Below are positions 36,143-45,555 of a stretch of 64,000 bases of DNA, one piece after another; the stretch's first letter is position 1, and every line of letters starts with the position of its first letter. This DNA comes from Caldicellulosiruptor bescii DSM 6725 (GTDB lineage Bacteria; Bacillota; Thermoanaerobacteria; Caldicellulosiruptorales; Caldicellulosiruptoraceae). The stretch spans positions 638,501 through 702,500 of the forward strand of contig NC_012034.1 of the NCBI RefSeq assembly GCF_000022325.1. The letters run 5' to 3'. The notes beneath the pieces were generated by a model. It saw nothing but the letters and a program-made list of their open reading frames with translations, did no database searches and had not been told where the DNA came from. The position numbers and the translations under genes were made by a program.

Positions 36143-36185
36143 AAACGGGATATCGGTGCGAAGTTAGAGTACCGATATCCCGTTT
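36143..36185 (+). terminator. 15-bp perfect stem-loop after the binding-protein gene
   Basis: AAACGGGATATCGGT (36143-36157) pairs perfectly with 36171-36185 around a 13-base loop. Followed only by a short mixed tract, so it may stabilise or process mRNA as well as terminate. Confidence 0.7.
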
Positions 36186-36287
36186 GCTTCTAATATTAAG
36201 AAAAAATGGATTGTAATTTTATATTATTGTGAGCTAAAATAAAAATAAAAGTGTTTATATTTAAAATCTTTAGGGTTGTGATTTTTT

Positions 36288-37628
36288 ATGAATGACTCAT
36301 TCAATAAAAGGCGTTTATTATCAATAAGTTTTTTAGTACCACTTGTAACTACTCTGGTGCTAATAATTGTACTCATTTTGAATACGCAAAAGACAATAGA
36401 AGAAAGTGTAACTATTGAAAATGAAGAGTTAGAAGTTAATACGAAAATAAGATTTTTAAGTCCATGGGGTGGGAGTGACCCTTATGCTGAAACACTCTCG
36501 TTTGTACTTCAAAAGTTTCAGGAAGAGAATCCTGGTGTAACTATTGTAAACGAATCTCTGTTTGGTGATGATTTTTTGATAAAACTTCAGACAGATTTTG
36601 CATCTGGAAACCCTCCTGATGTTTTTGGTCTTTTTCCAGGTTCTGTTAGAGATTTACTAATTAAAAGAAAACAAATAGCTGAATTAACAAATATATTAAA
36701 AAAAGATGTAAAGTGGTATCAGAGTTTTTATTCTAACATGTGGAAATATGTGACTTTCAATGGTAAAATTTATGGCGTTCCGCTTGAAACAATAGTTGAG
36801 TGCCTATTTGTTAACAAGGATATATTTGAAAAATACAATTTAAAAGTTCCTCAAACGTTAGATGATTTGATAAGTGTCTCAAAAATACTAAAGAGCAAAG
36901 GAATAATTCCCATTGCTTTCAATGCGCAGCCAGAAGGAACATATATATACCAAAACATTATTGTTTCTATAGGGACAAAGTATGAAGTTGAAAACCCTAT
37001 CAAAAACGGTGAATTTTCCTTACCTTACATAAAAGCTCTTGACTATTTAAAAGTTCTATACAAGGCAGGTGCATTTCCAGCAAACTACTATTCACTTACA
37101 AGTAAACAGCGAAATGATTTGTTTTTGACAAAAAAAGCTGCAATGATAGTTCAGGGTTCATGGTTCATACCAAAGTGTGATCCAAAAACAGTTGACATAT
37201 ACATTTTTCCTCAGGCTAATGAGAAAGGCAAAAAACATTTAATTTACGGTCTTGGTGCAGGAACGTTTTATGTCAGCAGTCAAGCATGGCAAGACATAGA
37301 AAAAAGAAACAGTGCAATAAAACTTTTAAAATTTTTGTCTTCTGAAAAGATTGCAAGAATATTTGTGGAAAGAACGGGATTAATTTCAAATGTAAAGATA
37401 AAGAATCCGCCAAATGTCAAAAATTCTCTGCGTTCAAAGGTGGAAGGGCTTATAAAAGAAGCTGATGTGCTTGTTGCACCGCCTGACCATTTTGTTGATA
37501 GAATGGTTTGGGAAGAGGTAATAACAAAAAATATTCCTTATTATCTACAAGGAACCATTTCTTCAAAGTTATTTTGGGCAAGAGCAGTCAAGGCGTGGAA
37601 AGAGAATATGGAGAAATTAGGTGAATGA
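36288..37628 (+). CDS. membrane-anchored solute-binding-like sensor protein
   Basis: 446 aa, family 1 solute-binding fold outside the membrane, tethered by one N-terminal helix (about residues 14-32) without a lipobox cysteine. Binding-protein hallmarks: KLQTDFASGNPPDVFG near residue 100, WKYVTFNGKIYGVPLE near 155, KAAMIVQGSWFIP near 283. It is translationally coupled (ATGA overlap) to a YesM-type kinase and YesN-type regulator rather than to permeases, so it is probably the ligand-binding part of a three-component sugar sensor. That role is inference from the operon; a third importer binding protein is the alternative. Confidence 0.82.
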   Translation: MNDSFNKRRLLSISFLVPLVTTLVLIIVLILNTQKTIEESVTIENEELEVNTKIRFLSPWGGSDPYAETLSFVLQKFQEENPGVTIVNESLFGDDFLIKLQTDFASGNPPDVFGLFPGSVRDLLIKRKQIAELTNILKKDVKWYQSFYSNMWKYVTFNGKIYGVPLETIVECLFVNKDIFEKYNLKVPQTLDDLISVSKILKSKGIIPIAFNAQPEGTYIYQNIIVSIGTKYEVENPIKNGEFSLPYIKALDYLKVLYKAGAFPANYYSLTSKQRNDLFLTKKAAMIVQGSWFIPKCDPKTVDIYIFPQANEKGKKHLIYGLGAGTFYVSSQAWQDIEKRNSAIKLLKFLSSEKIARIFVERTGLISNVKIKNPPNVKNSLRSKVEGLIKEADVLVAPPDHFVDRMVWEEVITKNIPYYLQGTISSKLFWARAVKAWKENMEKLGE

Positions 37629-39496
37629 AAATGTTAAAAATAAAACTTATTTTTAGAAATTTAATAAAATATTACAGAAAAATTTCCATATACAAGAAGT
37701 TCTTGGTAGTATCATATATTCAAATATTTATCCCGATAATTCTTATTGGGGTTTTGAGTTTTAGAATTTCGTCAGATTTGATTTTCAAAAAATATGTAGG
37801 ATACACTTCTGATGTTATAAAGACAGCAAGGCTTCGCATTGTTGACAAGATAAACGAGTTAAATAGCATAACTCAGGATATTTTGTATCAAACAGAATTA
37901 TACAATGTTTTGGACAAATCAATGAAAAATATGGATTACTATGATGATGTCACTTCACTTACAAACAAGTTTCGAAAGATAATCTTAGGACATTTAGATG
38001 TACAGTCGATAGGAGTATTTACAAAAGAAAAAAAGCTGTGTATAGTTGATAACACTTCAAAAGAAATAGGACTTGATGAAATAATACCTTCTCAAATTTC
38101 GTTAGAAAAAGTATATAAAATAGCTGAAATGGGAAATGGGAAACCTATTTGGTATGTAACATTACTGAAAAAAGACAAAGAAAACAAAGCGGCAGTTTTA
38201 ATAACAAGATGTATAAACAATCCTAAAACATTAAAGTTTGAAGGAATTTTAGCTGTCATGATAAACACAGAGCTATTTGACAAGACATTTTCTGAACTTG
38301 TTGCAGAAAAAAGTCAGGCAATTTCAGTGGTGGGAAATGGCATATTTATTTCAACAAAAGGTGAAATAAATAAAGAAAAAGTCCTCAAATTTATGTCTCA
38401 AATAAGAAATAAAAATGGAATTGTTACATACACTTCGAATGAATATATTGTAAATATTCTGCCAATAAAACAAGTAGAATGGTACATAGTTACGTCTATT
38501 CCAGTTAAAATATTATTTAGGGATATAGACAAACTCAGGATGTGGCTTATAGTTTTGTGTTTTTTGTCGTTTGTTATAACATCAGCAATGTCAATAATGC
38601 TTTCAATGGACTTTTTAAAACCAATTAATGCTATTGTAGAAGCAACAAAGAGAATAAGAAAAGGCGAATACAAGACGATAGAAAATCTTGACAGAAAGGA
38701 TGAACTTGGTATTCTAATTGATAACTTTAACAGTATGGTGGTAAAAATAAATCATCTGATAAATTCGATTTACAAGGAACAGATAACACGAAAAGAAGCA
38801 GAACTAAAAGTTTTGCAAACCCAGCTAAATCCACACTTTTTGTTTAATATTTTAGAATCGATTAACTGGCTTGCACAGCTAAACGGCGTATCTCAAATAA
38901 GCGATGTTGTCATTGCACTTTCAAAGCTTTTAGAGGTGAATCTTAAAGAAGAGAAGTTTTTAACCTTAGAGGAAGAGATAAAATACATATCTTCATATGT
39001 ATCTATTTTAAAGATAAATTTTGGTGAAGAGAATTTGAAACTTGAAGTGGATGTAGACAGAAAAGCTTTAAAACTTAGAATTCCCAAACTTCTTATACAG
39101 CCCCTTGTAGAAAATTCCATTTTTCATGGTATACGTCCAAAAGGTTTTGGCAGAATATTTGTGGGTTGTTATATTTGGAACGATAAGCTCGCCATAATTG
39201 TAAAAGACGATGGTATAGGAATTCAACCTGAAAAATTAAAGGGGATACGCCAAAATTTAGAAGATAACAGTGAGGTTTTGCTTGATCAGTATGAAAGGTC
39301 ATATACAAGAATAGGGCTTGTCAATGTGGTAAAGAGACTAAAGCTCATTTATGGCAGGGATGCAAACTTTTCAATTGAAAGCTTGCCACAGAGGGGTACT
39401 ACTATAAAAATTGAAATTCTATTAGATGCGCTTTCAAAAGCGGTAGAAGAAAGTTTGCAAGAATTTTCTGGCGAAGGGGAAGAGGTAAATGTATAA
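37625..39496 (+). CDS. YesM-type sensor histidine kinase
   Basis: 623 aa. Two transmembrane segments (about 27-48 and 303-325) bracket a large extracytoplasmic domain; HAMP about 325-378 (DFLKPINAIVEATKRIRKGEY), His_kinase domain with phospho-His H404 in LNPHFLFNILESINW, and an ATPase domain with N box IQPLVENSIFHG and G box KDDGIGI. The start ATG overlaps the upstream stop (ATGA). It should phosphorylate the AraC-type regulator whose ATG lies inside its last codons. Such pairs usually control a neighbouring polysaccharide importer, here the one at 32.6-36.1 kb. Confidence 0.92.
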   Translation: MKMLKIKLIFRNLIKYYRKISIYKKFLVVSYIQIFIPIILIGVLSFRISSDLIFKKYVGYTSDVIKTARLRIVDKINELNSITQDILYQTELYNVLDKSMKNMDYYDDVTSLTNKFRKIILGHLDVQSIGVFTKEKKLCIVDNTSKEIGLDEIIPSQISLEKVYKIAEMGNGKPIWYVTLLKKDKENKAAVLITRCINNPKTLKFEGILAVMINTELFDKTFSELVAEKSQAISVVGNGIFISTKGEINKEKVLKFMSQIRNKNGIVTYTSNEYIVNILPIKQVEWYIVTSIPVKILFRDIDKLRMWLIVLCFLSFVITSAMSIMLSMDFLKPINAIVEATKRIRKGEYKTIENLDRKDELGILIDNFNSMVVKINHLINSIYKEQITRKEAELKVLQTQLNPHFLFNILESINWLAQLNGVSQISDVVIALSKLLEVNLKEEKFLTLEEEIKYISSYVSILKINFGEENLKLEVDVDRKALKLRIPKLLIQPLVENSIFHGIRPKGFGRIFVGCYIWNDKLAIIVKDDGIGIQPEKLKGIRQNLEDNSEVLLDQYERSYTRIGLVNVVKRLKLIYGRDANFSIESLPQRGTTIKIEILLDALSKAVEESLQEFSGEGEEVNV

Positions 39497-41129
39497 AATT
39501 GTAATAGTTGACGATGACATGCTTATTCGAAAAGGAATTAGAAATGTAATAAGATGGAAAGATTTAGATTGTGAAATTAGCGGTGAAGCTTCAAGCGGGG
39601 ATGATGCTCTAAAGGTGATCGAGAAAGTAAAACCTGACATTGTCATTACAGACATTAAAATGCCCAATATGGATGGTATTGAACTCATAGAAAGAATTAA
39701 AAAGATTATACCACATTGCAAGATTGTAATTTTAACAGCTTACAGAGAGTTTGAATATGCACAGAGAGCTATAAAATGTGGTGCTTTTGATTTTCTTCTA
39801 AAACCAACCAAGGTAGAAGATATAATAAATGTTGTGCAAAAAGCTATAGACGAGATTAAAAAAGAAAAAACAATATTAGAAGAGGTAGAAAAGATAAATA
39901 ACATTTTGAAAGAAAAATTACCAATCTTGAGAGAAAATTTTTTGTTCAATGTCATGTTTGAGATGATTTCAAATGAGGACGAGATTCTTCAGATGGCATC
40001 TCTTTATGAGATTGAAATTGATATATTTTTAATGATTTTAGCTGAGTGCAGTACAAAAGAAGAAAGAGGAAGACAGAATACTCATTTGTACCTTTTGGGA
40101 ATCTCAAATATGCTAAATGATTTTTTGAGCAATAATTTTACCATCTATACTATTTATTTAAATAACTCTCAAGCAGTGTATATTGTAAACTCAAAGAAGG
40201 AACTTGATAAAGAAGAAGAGAAGAAATTCTTTGAACTTTTGAGCCAGCTAAAAAAAGCAGCAATGGAATGTTTTAATATTGATTTGACATTTGCAGTAAG
40301 TACGTGGGGCAGGGGATTAGTGCAGCTTCCAGACAAATATAAAGAATGCATAGATGCAATAAATTACAGATTTTATTTTGATGAAGAAGATATCATATAT
40401 TACAAGGACCTTTCTCACTTTTTCATGTATGTGGATGATAGAAAGTTGAAAAATCTGAAAAATGAAATTTTGTTGAGTGTCAGATATGGAAATTATTCAA
40501 ACATAAATAATATCTTGCTTGAGCTCGAAGAGACCTTGAAAAAGTCAAAAGCAGATAAACAGTATATCTTCAATTTTTACTATCTTCTGCTCATTGAAAT
40601 AAATATGATAAAAGCTCAGCTTTCTTCGGCCATAAATAAACCTGATAATCCAGAGATGTTTGAAAATTTTGATTATTTTAATGAGATTATAAAATGCAAA
40701 AGTTTGTCAGAACTCAGCAACATCTTGCGAATATCTATCCAGCGTACAATTGAAGAAGTCCAAAAACACAACCTAAACAAAATGGGCAGTTTAATAAAAA
40801 AGGTGATAGATTACATAAAAGAAAACTACCACTCAAGCGAGATTTCCCTCAGCGATATTTCAGAGAAATTTTTTGTAAGTCCTTCATATTTGAGCAGACT
40901 GTTCAAGAAAGAGACAGGAAAAAACCTTTCCGACTTTATAAATGAGTATAGAATAGAAAAGGCAAAGCAGCTTTTGCTCACAACCGACATTAAAACATAC
41001 GAGGTTGCAGATAAGGTTGGTATTCCAGACCCACACTACTTTTCAAGACTTTTTAAACGCTACACTGGCTACAGCCCTTCTGAATACAAAGAAGGTGCAA
41101 AACTAAAAGGTGAAAAAGTAAGCGAATAA
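39489..41129 (+). CDS. YesN-type response regulator with AraC DNA-binding domain
   Basis: 546 aa. Receiver at 1-120 with D8-D10 acidic cluster, phospho-acceptor D55 (VITDIKMP), and Lys in LLKPTK. A central helical/sensor region (about 130-430) has no firm match. Two AraC helix-turn-helix motifs lie at about 445-540 (ISLSDISEKFFVSPSYLSRL and TYEVADKVGIPDPHYFSRLF). It overlaps the kinase gene by eight bases. Expected to activate saccharide uptake or hydrolase genes nearby. Confidence 0.93.
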   Translation: MYKIVIVDDDMLIRKGIRNVIRWKDLDCEISGEASSGDDALKVIEKVKPDIVITDIKMPNMDGIELIERIKKIIPHCKIVILTAYREFEYAQRAIKCGAFDFLLKPTKVEDIINVVQKAIDEIKKEKTILEEVEKINNILKEKLPILRENFLFNVMFEMISNEDEILQMASLYEIEIDIFLMILAECSTKEERGRQNTHLYLLGISNMLNDFLSNNFTIYTIYLNNSQAVYIVNSKKELDKEEEKKFFELLSQLKKAAMECFNIDLTFAVSTWGRGLVQLPDKYKECIDAINYRFYFDEEDIIYYKDLSHFFMYVDDRKLKNLKNEILLSVRYGNYSNINNILLELEETLKKSKADKQYIFNFYYLLLIEINMIKAQLSSAINKPDNPEMFENFDYFNEIIKCKSLSELSNILRISIQRTIEEVQKHNLNKMGSLIKKVIDYIKENYHSSEISLSDISEKFFVSPSYLSRLFKKETGKNLSDFINEYRIEKAKQLLLTTDIKTYEVADKVGIPDPHYFSRLFKRYTGYSPSEYKEGAKLKGEKVSE

Positions 41130-41131
41130 AA

Positions 41132-41169
41132 AGAGGGGCGCGTAAGAAATAGCCCCTCTCATTTTTTTG
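41132..41169. terminator. bidirectional terminator between the regulator and MFS genes
   Basis: AGAGGGGC / GCCCCTCT stem with T runs on both strands (ATTTTTTTG on plus, TCTTTTTATT on minus), serving convergent genes. Confidence 0.85.
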
Positions 41170-41178
41170 AACTTAAAA

Positions 41179-42405
41179 TTATTCTTGCTTCATGTTCACT
41201 ACCTTCAGTAGCATCACTGAGGCAAAAATAGCAAGGATGGCGCCGAAGATGAAAGGTGCAGAAGGACTTATATATTGCCACAAAAATCCTGCAACCAAAC
41301 TTGCTGGAAATGCGAAAATTCCGACAGCGCCGTTGTAAAGACCGTAAGCTGTACCTCTTTTTTCAGGGGGAACTAAATCTGCAACAAGTGCCTTTTCAAC
41401 GCCCTCTGTAAGTCCATAGTAAAGACCGTACAAAATGTACAGAGCAACTATTTGATATGTCTTTGTTGCAAGTCCAAAGCCTAAGTATATCAAGGCATAT
41501 ACAATCCAGCCCATCACAATCAAATATTGGCGTTTTATTCGATCTGACAAAATTCCAGCAGGGTAAGCGCTAAGAGTTGTTATCAAATTGAAGGCGGCCA
41601 GCATCAAAAATATCTCTAAAACTGTCAATCCTCTGTTTTGAGCCTGCAGGATTAAAAAAGCATCTGAAGAATTTCCAAGGGTAAAGATTGAAATAGTCAA
41701 AAGATATAGTTTAAACTTTTTATCAAATCCTTTCAATGATAGGTTGACCTTTGCTGCCGATGGGTTTTGGTTTTTAGTATCTACTGCAAATGCAATTATT
41801 AAAAAAAGCGCAACAAAGACTGGAAAAATTGACACTAAAACAAGAATCTGAAACAAGTGTTGCGTTAGCTTTAAGGCGTTTTTAGAGGTAAAGTATATTA
41901 TAAAACTGCCCACAATCAAAGCTAAAATTGCCCCTGCCGGATCCATTGCTCTGTTAAATCCAAATGCCTTTCCAAGTTCTTCTTTTTTTGTTGTGTTCGC
42001 AATCAAGGCATCACGAGGAGAAGTCCTAATACCTTTTCCAACTCTGTCCAAAAACCTTATAATCAATACGAATACCCAGTTATTGGCATAATATAAAAGT
42101 GGTTTTGAAAGTGCAGAAAGGCCGTAACCTATGGTTACAAGCCACTTTCGTTGATTTAGCTTGTCAGAAAGATACCCTGAAAAGATTTTTAGGATTGTTG
42201 CGGTTGAATCTGCCACACCTTCAATAAGACCTATTACAGAGGTTTTTGCATTTAAAACGTTTTTCAAAAAGAGAGGGAGAGCCCTTATTGTCAGTTCACT
42301 TGAGAAGTCATTGAGAAAACTTACAAAACCGAATATAAAAGCATTCCACGGTATACCAAGAATTTTCTTTTCCTCAAGATTGTTCTTTCCATTCTTCACT
42401 TTCAT
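41179..42405 (-). CDS. major facilitator superfamily transporter
   Basis: 408 aa from this start, 10-12 predicted helices. The loop motif RFLDRVGKGIRTSPRDALIA near residue 110 and GYLSDKLNQRK near 67 place it in the group of MFS proteins with the 'DRxGKGIRTxPRDA' signature, uncharacterised exporters. Substrate unknown. Start: ATG 42405 follows AGGAGAGA; ATG 42420 and GTG 42399 are alternatives, and the gene overlaps the 3' end of the HTH gene, so the two are translated from one message. Confidence 0.85.
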   Translation of the reverse strand: MKVKNGKNNLEEKKILGIPWNAFIFGFVSFLNDFSSELTIRALPLFLKNVLNAKTSVIGLIEGVADSTATILKIFSGYLSDKLNQRKWLVTIGYGLSALSKPLLYYANNWVFVLIIRFLDRVGKGIRTSPRDALIANTTKKEELGKAFGFNRAMDPAGAILALIVGSFIIYFTSKNALKLTQHLFQILVLVSIFPVFVALFLIIAFAVDTKNQNPSAAKVNLSLKGFDKKFKLYLLTISIFTLGNSSDAFLILQAQNRGLTVLEIFLMLAAFNLITTLSAYPAGILSDRIKRQYLIVMGWIVYALIYLGFGLATKTYQIVALYILYGLYYGLTEGVEKALVADLVPPEKRGTAYGLYNGAVGIFAFPASLVAGFLWQYISPSAPFIFGAILAIFASVMLLKVVNMKQE

Positions 42406-42817
42406 TCTCTCCTTTCTCATCAGTTTGCCATTCAAATTCGAGCTCAAACTTTATGGTGTCCATTCTTCTTTTAATCTTGACCTCCATTTCAACATTTTCT
42501 GGGAAATCGAACCTTCGATTTTCAATGGTAATAGACCTTTCGCGAGAGATTGTGTCAAGAATCTCTTTTGCATGAGAAATGAGGTTTTCAGTCTTTCCTT
42601 TTCTTGTCTCTTCAAAACGAGATATGGTCTGGTTCTTAAAATAATCTTTTGATGATCCTCTTCCAAGCCAGTCAAGTAAAGCATGTTTAGAAAAACGCCA
42701 CTCTCTGCCTATCTTTCTTGCTGGTATATCTTCATCTTTTAGAATTTGATTGAGTGTTTTAGTAGAAATTTTCAAAAACTCAGCTGCTTCTTCAAAGTTC
42801 AAAACTTCTTTTTCCAT
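42374..42817 (-). CDS. excisionase-type helix-turn-helix protein with an amphi-Trp-like C-terminus
   Basis: 147 aa. Residues about 5-52 are a MerR/excisionase-like HTH (NFEEAAEFLKISTKTLNQIL, IPARKIGREWRFSKHALLDW). After a linker, residues about 85-135 (RRFDFPENVEMEVKIKRR...KFELEFEWQ) have the alternating pattern of the amphi-Trp domain, of unknown role. Start: ATG 42817 is well spaced from GAGGTG; GTG 42826 is less likely. It overlaps the MFS gene and probably regulates it. It diverges from xylA. Confidence 0.75.
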   Translation of the reverse strand: MEKEVLNFEEAAEFLKISTKTLNQILKDEDIPARKIGREWRFSKHALLDWLGRGSSKDYFKNQTISRFEETRKGKTENLISHAKEILDTISRERSITIENRRFDFPENVEMEVKIKRRMDTIKFELEFEWQTDEKGENESEEWKEQS

Positions 42818-42864
42818 TTGTATCACCTCATATTACATCTAAATTCTATTTAATTTATAGTTAT

Positions 42865-42892
42865 ATTATAAACAAAAACATTCATCGTGCAA
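42865..42892 (-). promoter_or_regulatory. promoter of the HTH-MFS operon
   Basis: On the minus strand: TTGCAC, 16-base spacer, TATAAT, about 50 bases before the HTH gene start. Confidence 0.65.
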
Positions 42893-42954
42893 GTTGAACT
42901 GACAATCTGCCATTATTTTTTGCAAAATAATCTTTGTCTTGAAAGAAGGATTTT

Positions 42955-42983
42955 TTGAAAAAATGAAGAATATATATTATAGA
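42955..42983 (+). promoter_or_regulatory. candidate xylA promoter
   Basis: TTGAAA (42955-42960), 17-base spacer, TATAGA (42978-42983). The XylR-type palindrome begins three bases downstream and would cover the start point. Confidence 0.55.
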
Positions 42984-42985
42984 TA

Positions 42986-43010
42986 TTAGTTTGTTTAATA
43001 AACAAACTAA
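42986..43010 (+). promoter_or_regulatory. XylR-type operator upstream of xylA
   Basis: A 25-base palindrome: TTAGTTTGTTTA, central A, TAAACAAACTAA. The arms match each other perfectly and match the Bacillus subtilis xyl operator half-sites (TTAGTTTGTT ... AACAAACTAA). A ROK-family XylR-like repressor is encoded at 62000, and a related site lies at 58673. Confidence 0.85.
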
Positions 43011-43087
43011 GTACACGTACTGGCATGTTTAAAAAATAAGGTTTAGTTAAAAAACTGATTTATTATAGAAGGAGAGTGAGTTATAAA

Positions 43088-44404
43088 ATGAAGTACTTCA
43101 AAGACATTCCAGAAGTAAAATATGAAGGACCACAGTCGGACAACCCATTTGCTTTCAAGTACTACAATCCTGACGAAATCATTGACGGCAAGCCTTTGAA
43201 AGACCACCTTCGTTTTGCTATTGCTTACTGGCACACATTCTGTGCAACAGGAAGCGATCCGTTTGGACAACCTACAATTGTTCGTCCTTGGGATAAGTTT
43301 TCAAACCGAATGGACAACGCAAAAGCAAGGGTTGAGGCAGCATTTGAATTTTTTGAACTGTTAGATGTACCATTTTTCTGCTTCCATGACAGAGATATTG
43401 CACCTGAAGGGGAAAATTTAAAAGAGTCAAATAAGAATTTGGATGAGATTGTTTCTTTAATAAAAGAGTATTTGAAAACCAGCAAGACAAAAGTATTATG
43501 GGGAACAGCAAACCTATTTTCACATCCGCGATATGTTCATGGTGCTGCAACATCCTGCAATGCCGATGTTTTTGCATATGCAGCAGCGCAAGTGAAAAAG
43601 GCGTTAGAGGTTACAAAAGAGCTTGGCGGCGAAAACTATGTGTTCTGGGGCGGAAGGGAAGGTTATGAGACACTTCTAAATACAGATATGGGATTGGAAC
43701 TTGATAACCTTGCAAGATTTTTGCATATGGCGGTTGAGTATGCAAAGGAAATAGGTTTTGACGGACAGTTTTTAATAGAACCAAAACCAAAAGAGCCAAC
43801 TAAGCATCAGTACGATTTTGATTCGGCTCATGTTTATGGATTTTTGAAAAAGTATGATCTTGACAAATACTTCAAGCTCAACATAGAGGTAAACCATGCA
43901 ACCTTAGCAGGACATGATTTCCACCATGAGTTGAGATTTGCGCGAATAAACAACATGCTTGGTTCAATTGACGCTAACATGGGCGATTTGCTTTTGGGCT
44001 GGGATACAGATCAGTTCCCAACAGATGTAAGACTTACTACACTTGCTATGTATGAGGTTATTAAAGCTGGTGGTTTTGACAAAGGTGGACTTAACTTTGA
44101 CGCAAAGGTAAGAAGAGGTTCTTTTGAGCTTGAAGACTTGGTCATTGGTCACATTGCTGGCATGGATGCTTTTGCTAAAGGCTTCAAGATTGCGTATAAG
44201 CTTGTTAAAGATGGCGTATTTGATAAATTTATAGATGAGAGATACAAGAGCTACAAAGAAGGAATCGGTGCTAAGATTGTAAGCGGTGAAGCAAACTTCA
44301 AGATGTTAGAGGAATATGCTCTGTCTCTTGACAAGATAGAAAATAAATCTGGCAAGCAAGAGCTTCTTGAGATGATTTTGAACAAATATATGTTCAGCGA
44401 ATAA
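43088..44404 (+). CDS. xylA: xylose isomerase
   Basis: Interconverts D-xylose and D-xylulose (438 aa, class II length). Metal and substrate residues lie in the conserved blocks [12 protein letters not shown] (catalytic His), [54 protein letters not shown] and GSIDANMGD. Start: ATG 43088 gives the standard [17 protein letters not shown] 43076 is too close to the ribosome site AAGGAG. Monocistronic, ending in a bidirectional terminator. Controlled by the XylR palindrome at its promoter, so it should be induced by xylose. Confidence 0.97.
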   Translation: MKYFKDIPEVKYEGPQSDNPFAFKYYNPDEIIDGKPLKDHLRFAIAYWHTFCATGSDPFGQPTIVRPWDKFSNRMDNAKARVEAAFEFFELLDVPFFCFHDRDIAPEGENLKESNKNLDEIVSLIKEYLKTSKTKVLWGTANLFSHPRYVHGAATSCNADVFAYAAAQVKKALEVTKELGGENYVFWGGREGYETLLNTDMGLELDNLARFLHMAVEYAKEIGFDGQFLIEPKPKEPTKHQYDFDSAHVYGFLKKYDLDKYFKLNIEVNHATLAGHDFHHELRFARINNMLGSIDANMGDLLLGWDTDQFPTDVRLTTLAMYEVIKAGGFDKGGLNFDAKVRRGSFELEDLVIGHIAGMDAFAKGFKIAYKLVKDGVFDKFIDERYKSYKEGIGAKIVSGEANFKMLEEYALSLDKIENKSGKQELLEMILNKYMFSE

Positions 44405-44422
44405 AGCTGATATTCTCAAATG

Positions 44423-44453
44423 AAAGCTGGAAGAGTTTCCTTCCAGCTTTTTT
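44423..44453. terminator. bidirectional terminator between xylA and the arginase-like gene
   Basis: AAAGCTGGAAG / CTTCCAGCTTT perfect 11-pair stem with a 6-base loop and six T in total on the plus strand. Confidence 0.85.
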
Positions 44454-45160
44454 CATGCAACAATACTTTGAGATTTTGCTGTGAACAAAGAAAGAAGTTG
44501 TATATTTATGTTCTCGCTTTTTTTGTGTTCGGGTAAGAAAAAATGTGCGGGTGGTTCACCACAAATATCTGCTCCAACTATTTCAAAAGATGACGTAAAA
44601 TGCAAAACTATTTCAATTAAGGTTTTTGGCTGGCAGTGTCCCTGGTCCCAAGTTGTGTTTATTGAGGACTTTGTCAAGATGTCTTTGTCGATGCTTATAT
44701 AAACCGGTAGGTGAGGTTTTATCTTTTTATATTCAAGTGGTGAAAAAATTTTGATTTTACTGTTGTGCACATTTTTTTTCTCCTCTGAGAGAACAAAGAT
44801 TTCGACAATTTGATTTAATCCTGCTGCATCTTTTAACCATGAACCGCATGTTATAAATCCTTGGTATGTATCTGAATAGTCAACGTGTTTGTCTATGACT
44901 ATTAAAGAAAGGGTTTTATCAAATTTTTTTAACAGCATATATGTAAAGTGATGATATTCGCCAGCACCAAGAAAGAACAAGGAATTTTCAACTTTTTTTA
45001 TCTTTTCTGAGATTGAGTCAAGCACCTTTTTTGAGCACATGTATTTAGTTGAAGAAAGGTCTTTGAGGTCAATGCAAATGCACATCTCTTTAAGTCTTGG
45101 CTGAAAAGAATAATACTCATCAAACATCAAAATGTATGAAGAAGATAATAAGCTTTTCAT
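44453..45160 (-). CDS. arginase/agmatinase-superfamily protein, short form
   Basis: 235 aa, shorter than classical arginases (about 300). Binuclear-manganese residues of the ureohydrolase fold are recognisable: GAGEYHH, IDKHVDYSD and SIDKDIL; ICGEPPAHF near 205 occupies the place of the usual active-site loop. Substrate unknown; it may be a distinct hydrolase on the same fold. Start: ATG 45160 lies nine bases after AAGGAG; two upstream ATGs touch the ribosome site. Convergent with xylA, monocistronic. Confidence 0.7.
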   Translation of the reverse strand: MKSLLSSSYILMFDEYYSFQPRLKEMCICIDLKDLSSTKYMCSKKVLDSISEKIKKVENSLFFLGAGEYHHFTYMLLKKFDKTLSLIVIDKHVDYSDTYQGFITCGSWLKDAAGLNQIVEIFVLSEEKKNVHNSKIKIFSPLEYKKIKPHLPVYISIDKDILTKSSINTTWDQGHCQPKTLIEIVLHFTSSFEIVGADICGEPPAHFFLPEHKKSENINIQLLSLFTAKSQSIVA

Positions 45161-45312
45161 GCTCATCATCTCCTTCTTTTGCAGAGTTTACATATATAAT
45201 TATATCACTTTAAGGTGAAGATGCTGTTATAAAGAAGAAAAATGGTGGTATAAAAAATTATTGAAAGCAGAAGATATTGTAAGAAATTAATGTTGGAAGG
45301 GAGATGGATTTT

Positions 45313-45489
45313 ATGAGCGCAAAAGAGATGGTGTTAGAGGCTTTGAAGAGTTCTCCAGAGCCGATGAAAACTCAGGATATTGTTCAAAAGACAGGGCTTG
45401 ACAAAAAAGAGGTTGAAAAAGTTATCAAGGAACTAAAAAGTGAAGGGCTGATAGAGTCACCAAAACGCTGCTTTTACAAAGCAAAATAA
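45313..45489 (+). CDS. small winged-helix DNA-binding protein
   Basis: 58 aa. It is a single winged-helix fold (AKEMVLEALKSSPEPMKTQDIV, TGLDKKEVEKVIKELKSEG, then LIESPKRCFYKAK as the wing). No other domain. Start: ATG 45313 is nine bases after AAGGGAG; ATG 45304 abuts it. Stand-alone gene followed by a terminator that coincides with the left end of a decayed insertion sequence. Target unknown. Confidence 0.7.
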   Translation: MSAKEMVLEALKSSPEPMKTQDIVQKTGLDKKEVEKVIKELKSEGLIESPKRCFYKAK

Positions 45490-45507
45490 ACACTAAAAAA
45501 ACTTGTT

Positions 45508-45555
45508 GCCTGTCCACTTTATAAGGTGCTAAGGAAGATGGACAGGCTTTTTTTT
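45508..45555 (+). terminator. terminator after the winged-helix gene
   Basis: GCCTGTCCA (45508-45516) / TGGACAGGC (45539-45547) followed by eight T. Its 5' arm overlaps the left terminal repeat of the insertion sequence. Confidence 0.8.

Noticed and set aside
42161-42652. 163-aa plus-strand open frame opposite the MFS and HTH genes
   Set aside because: It is a shadow of two well-supported minus-strand genes.
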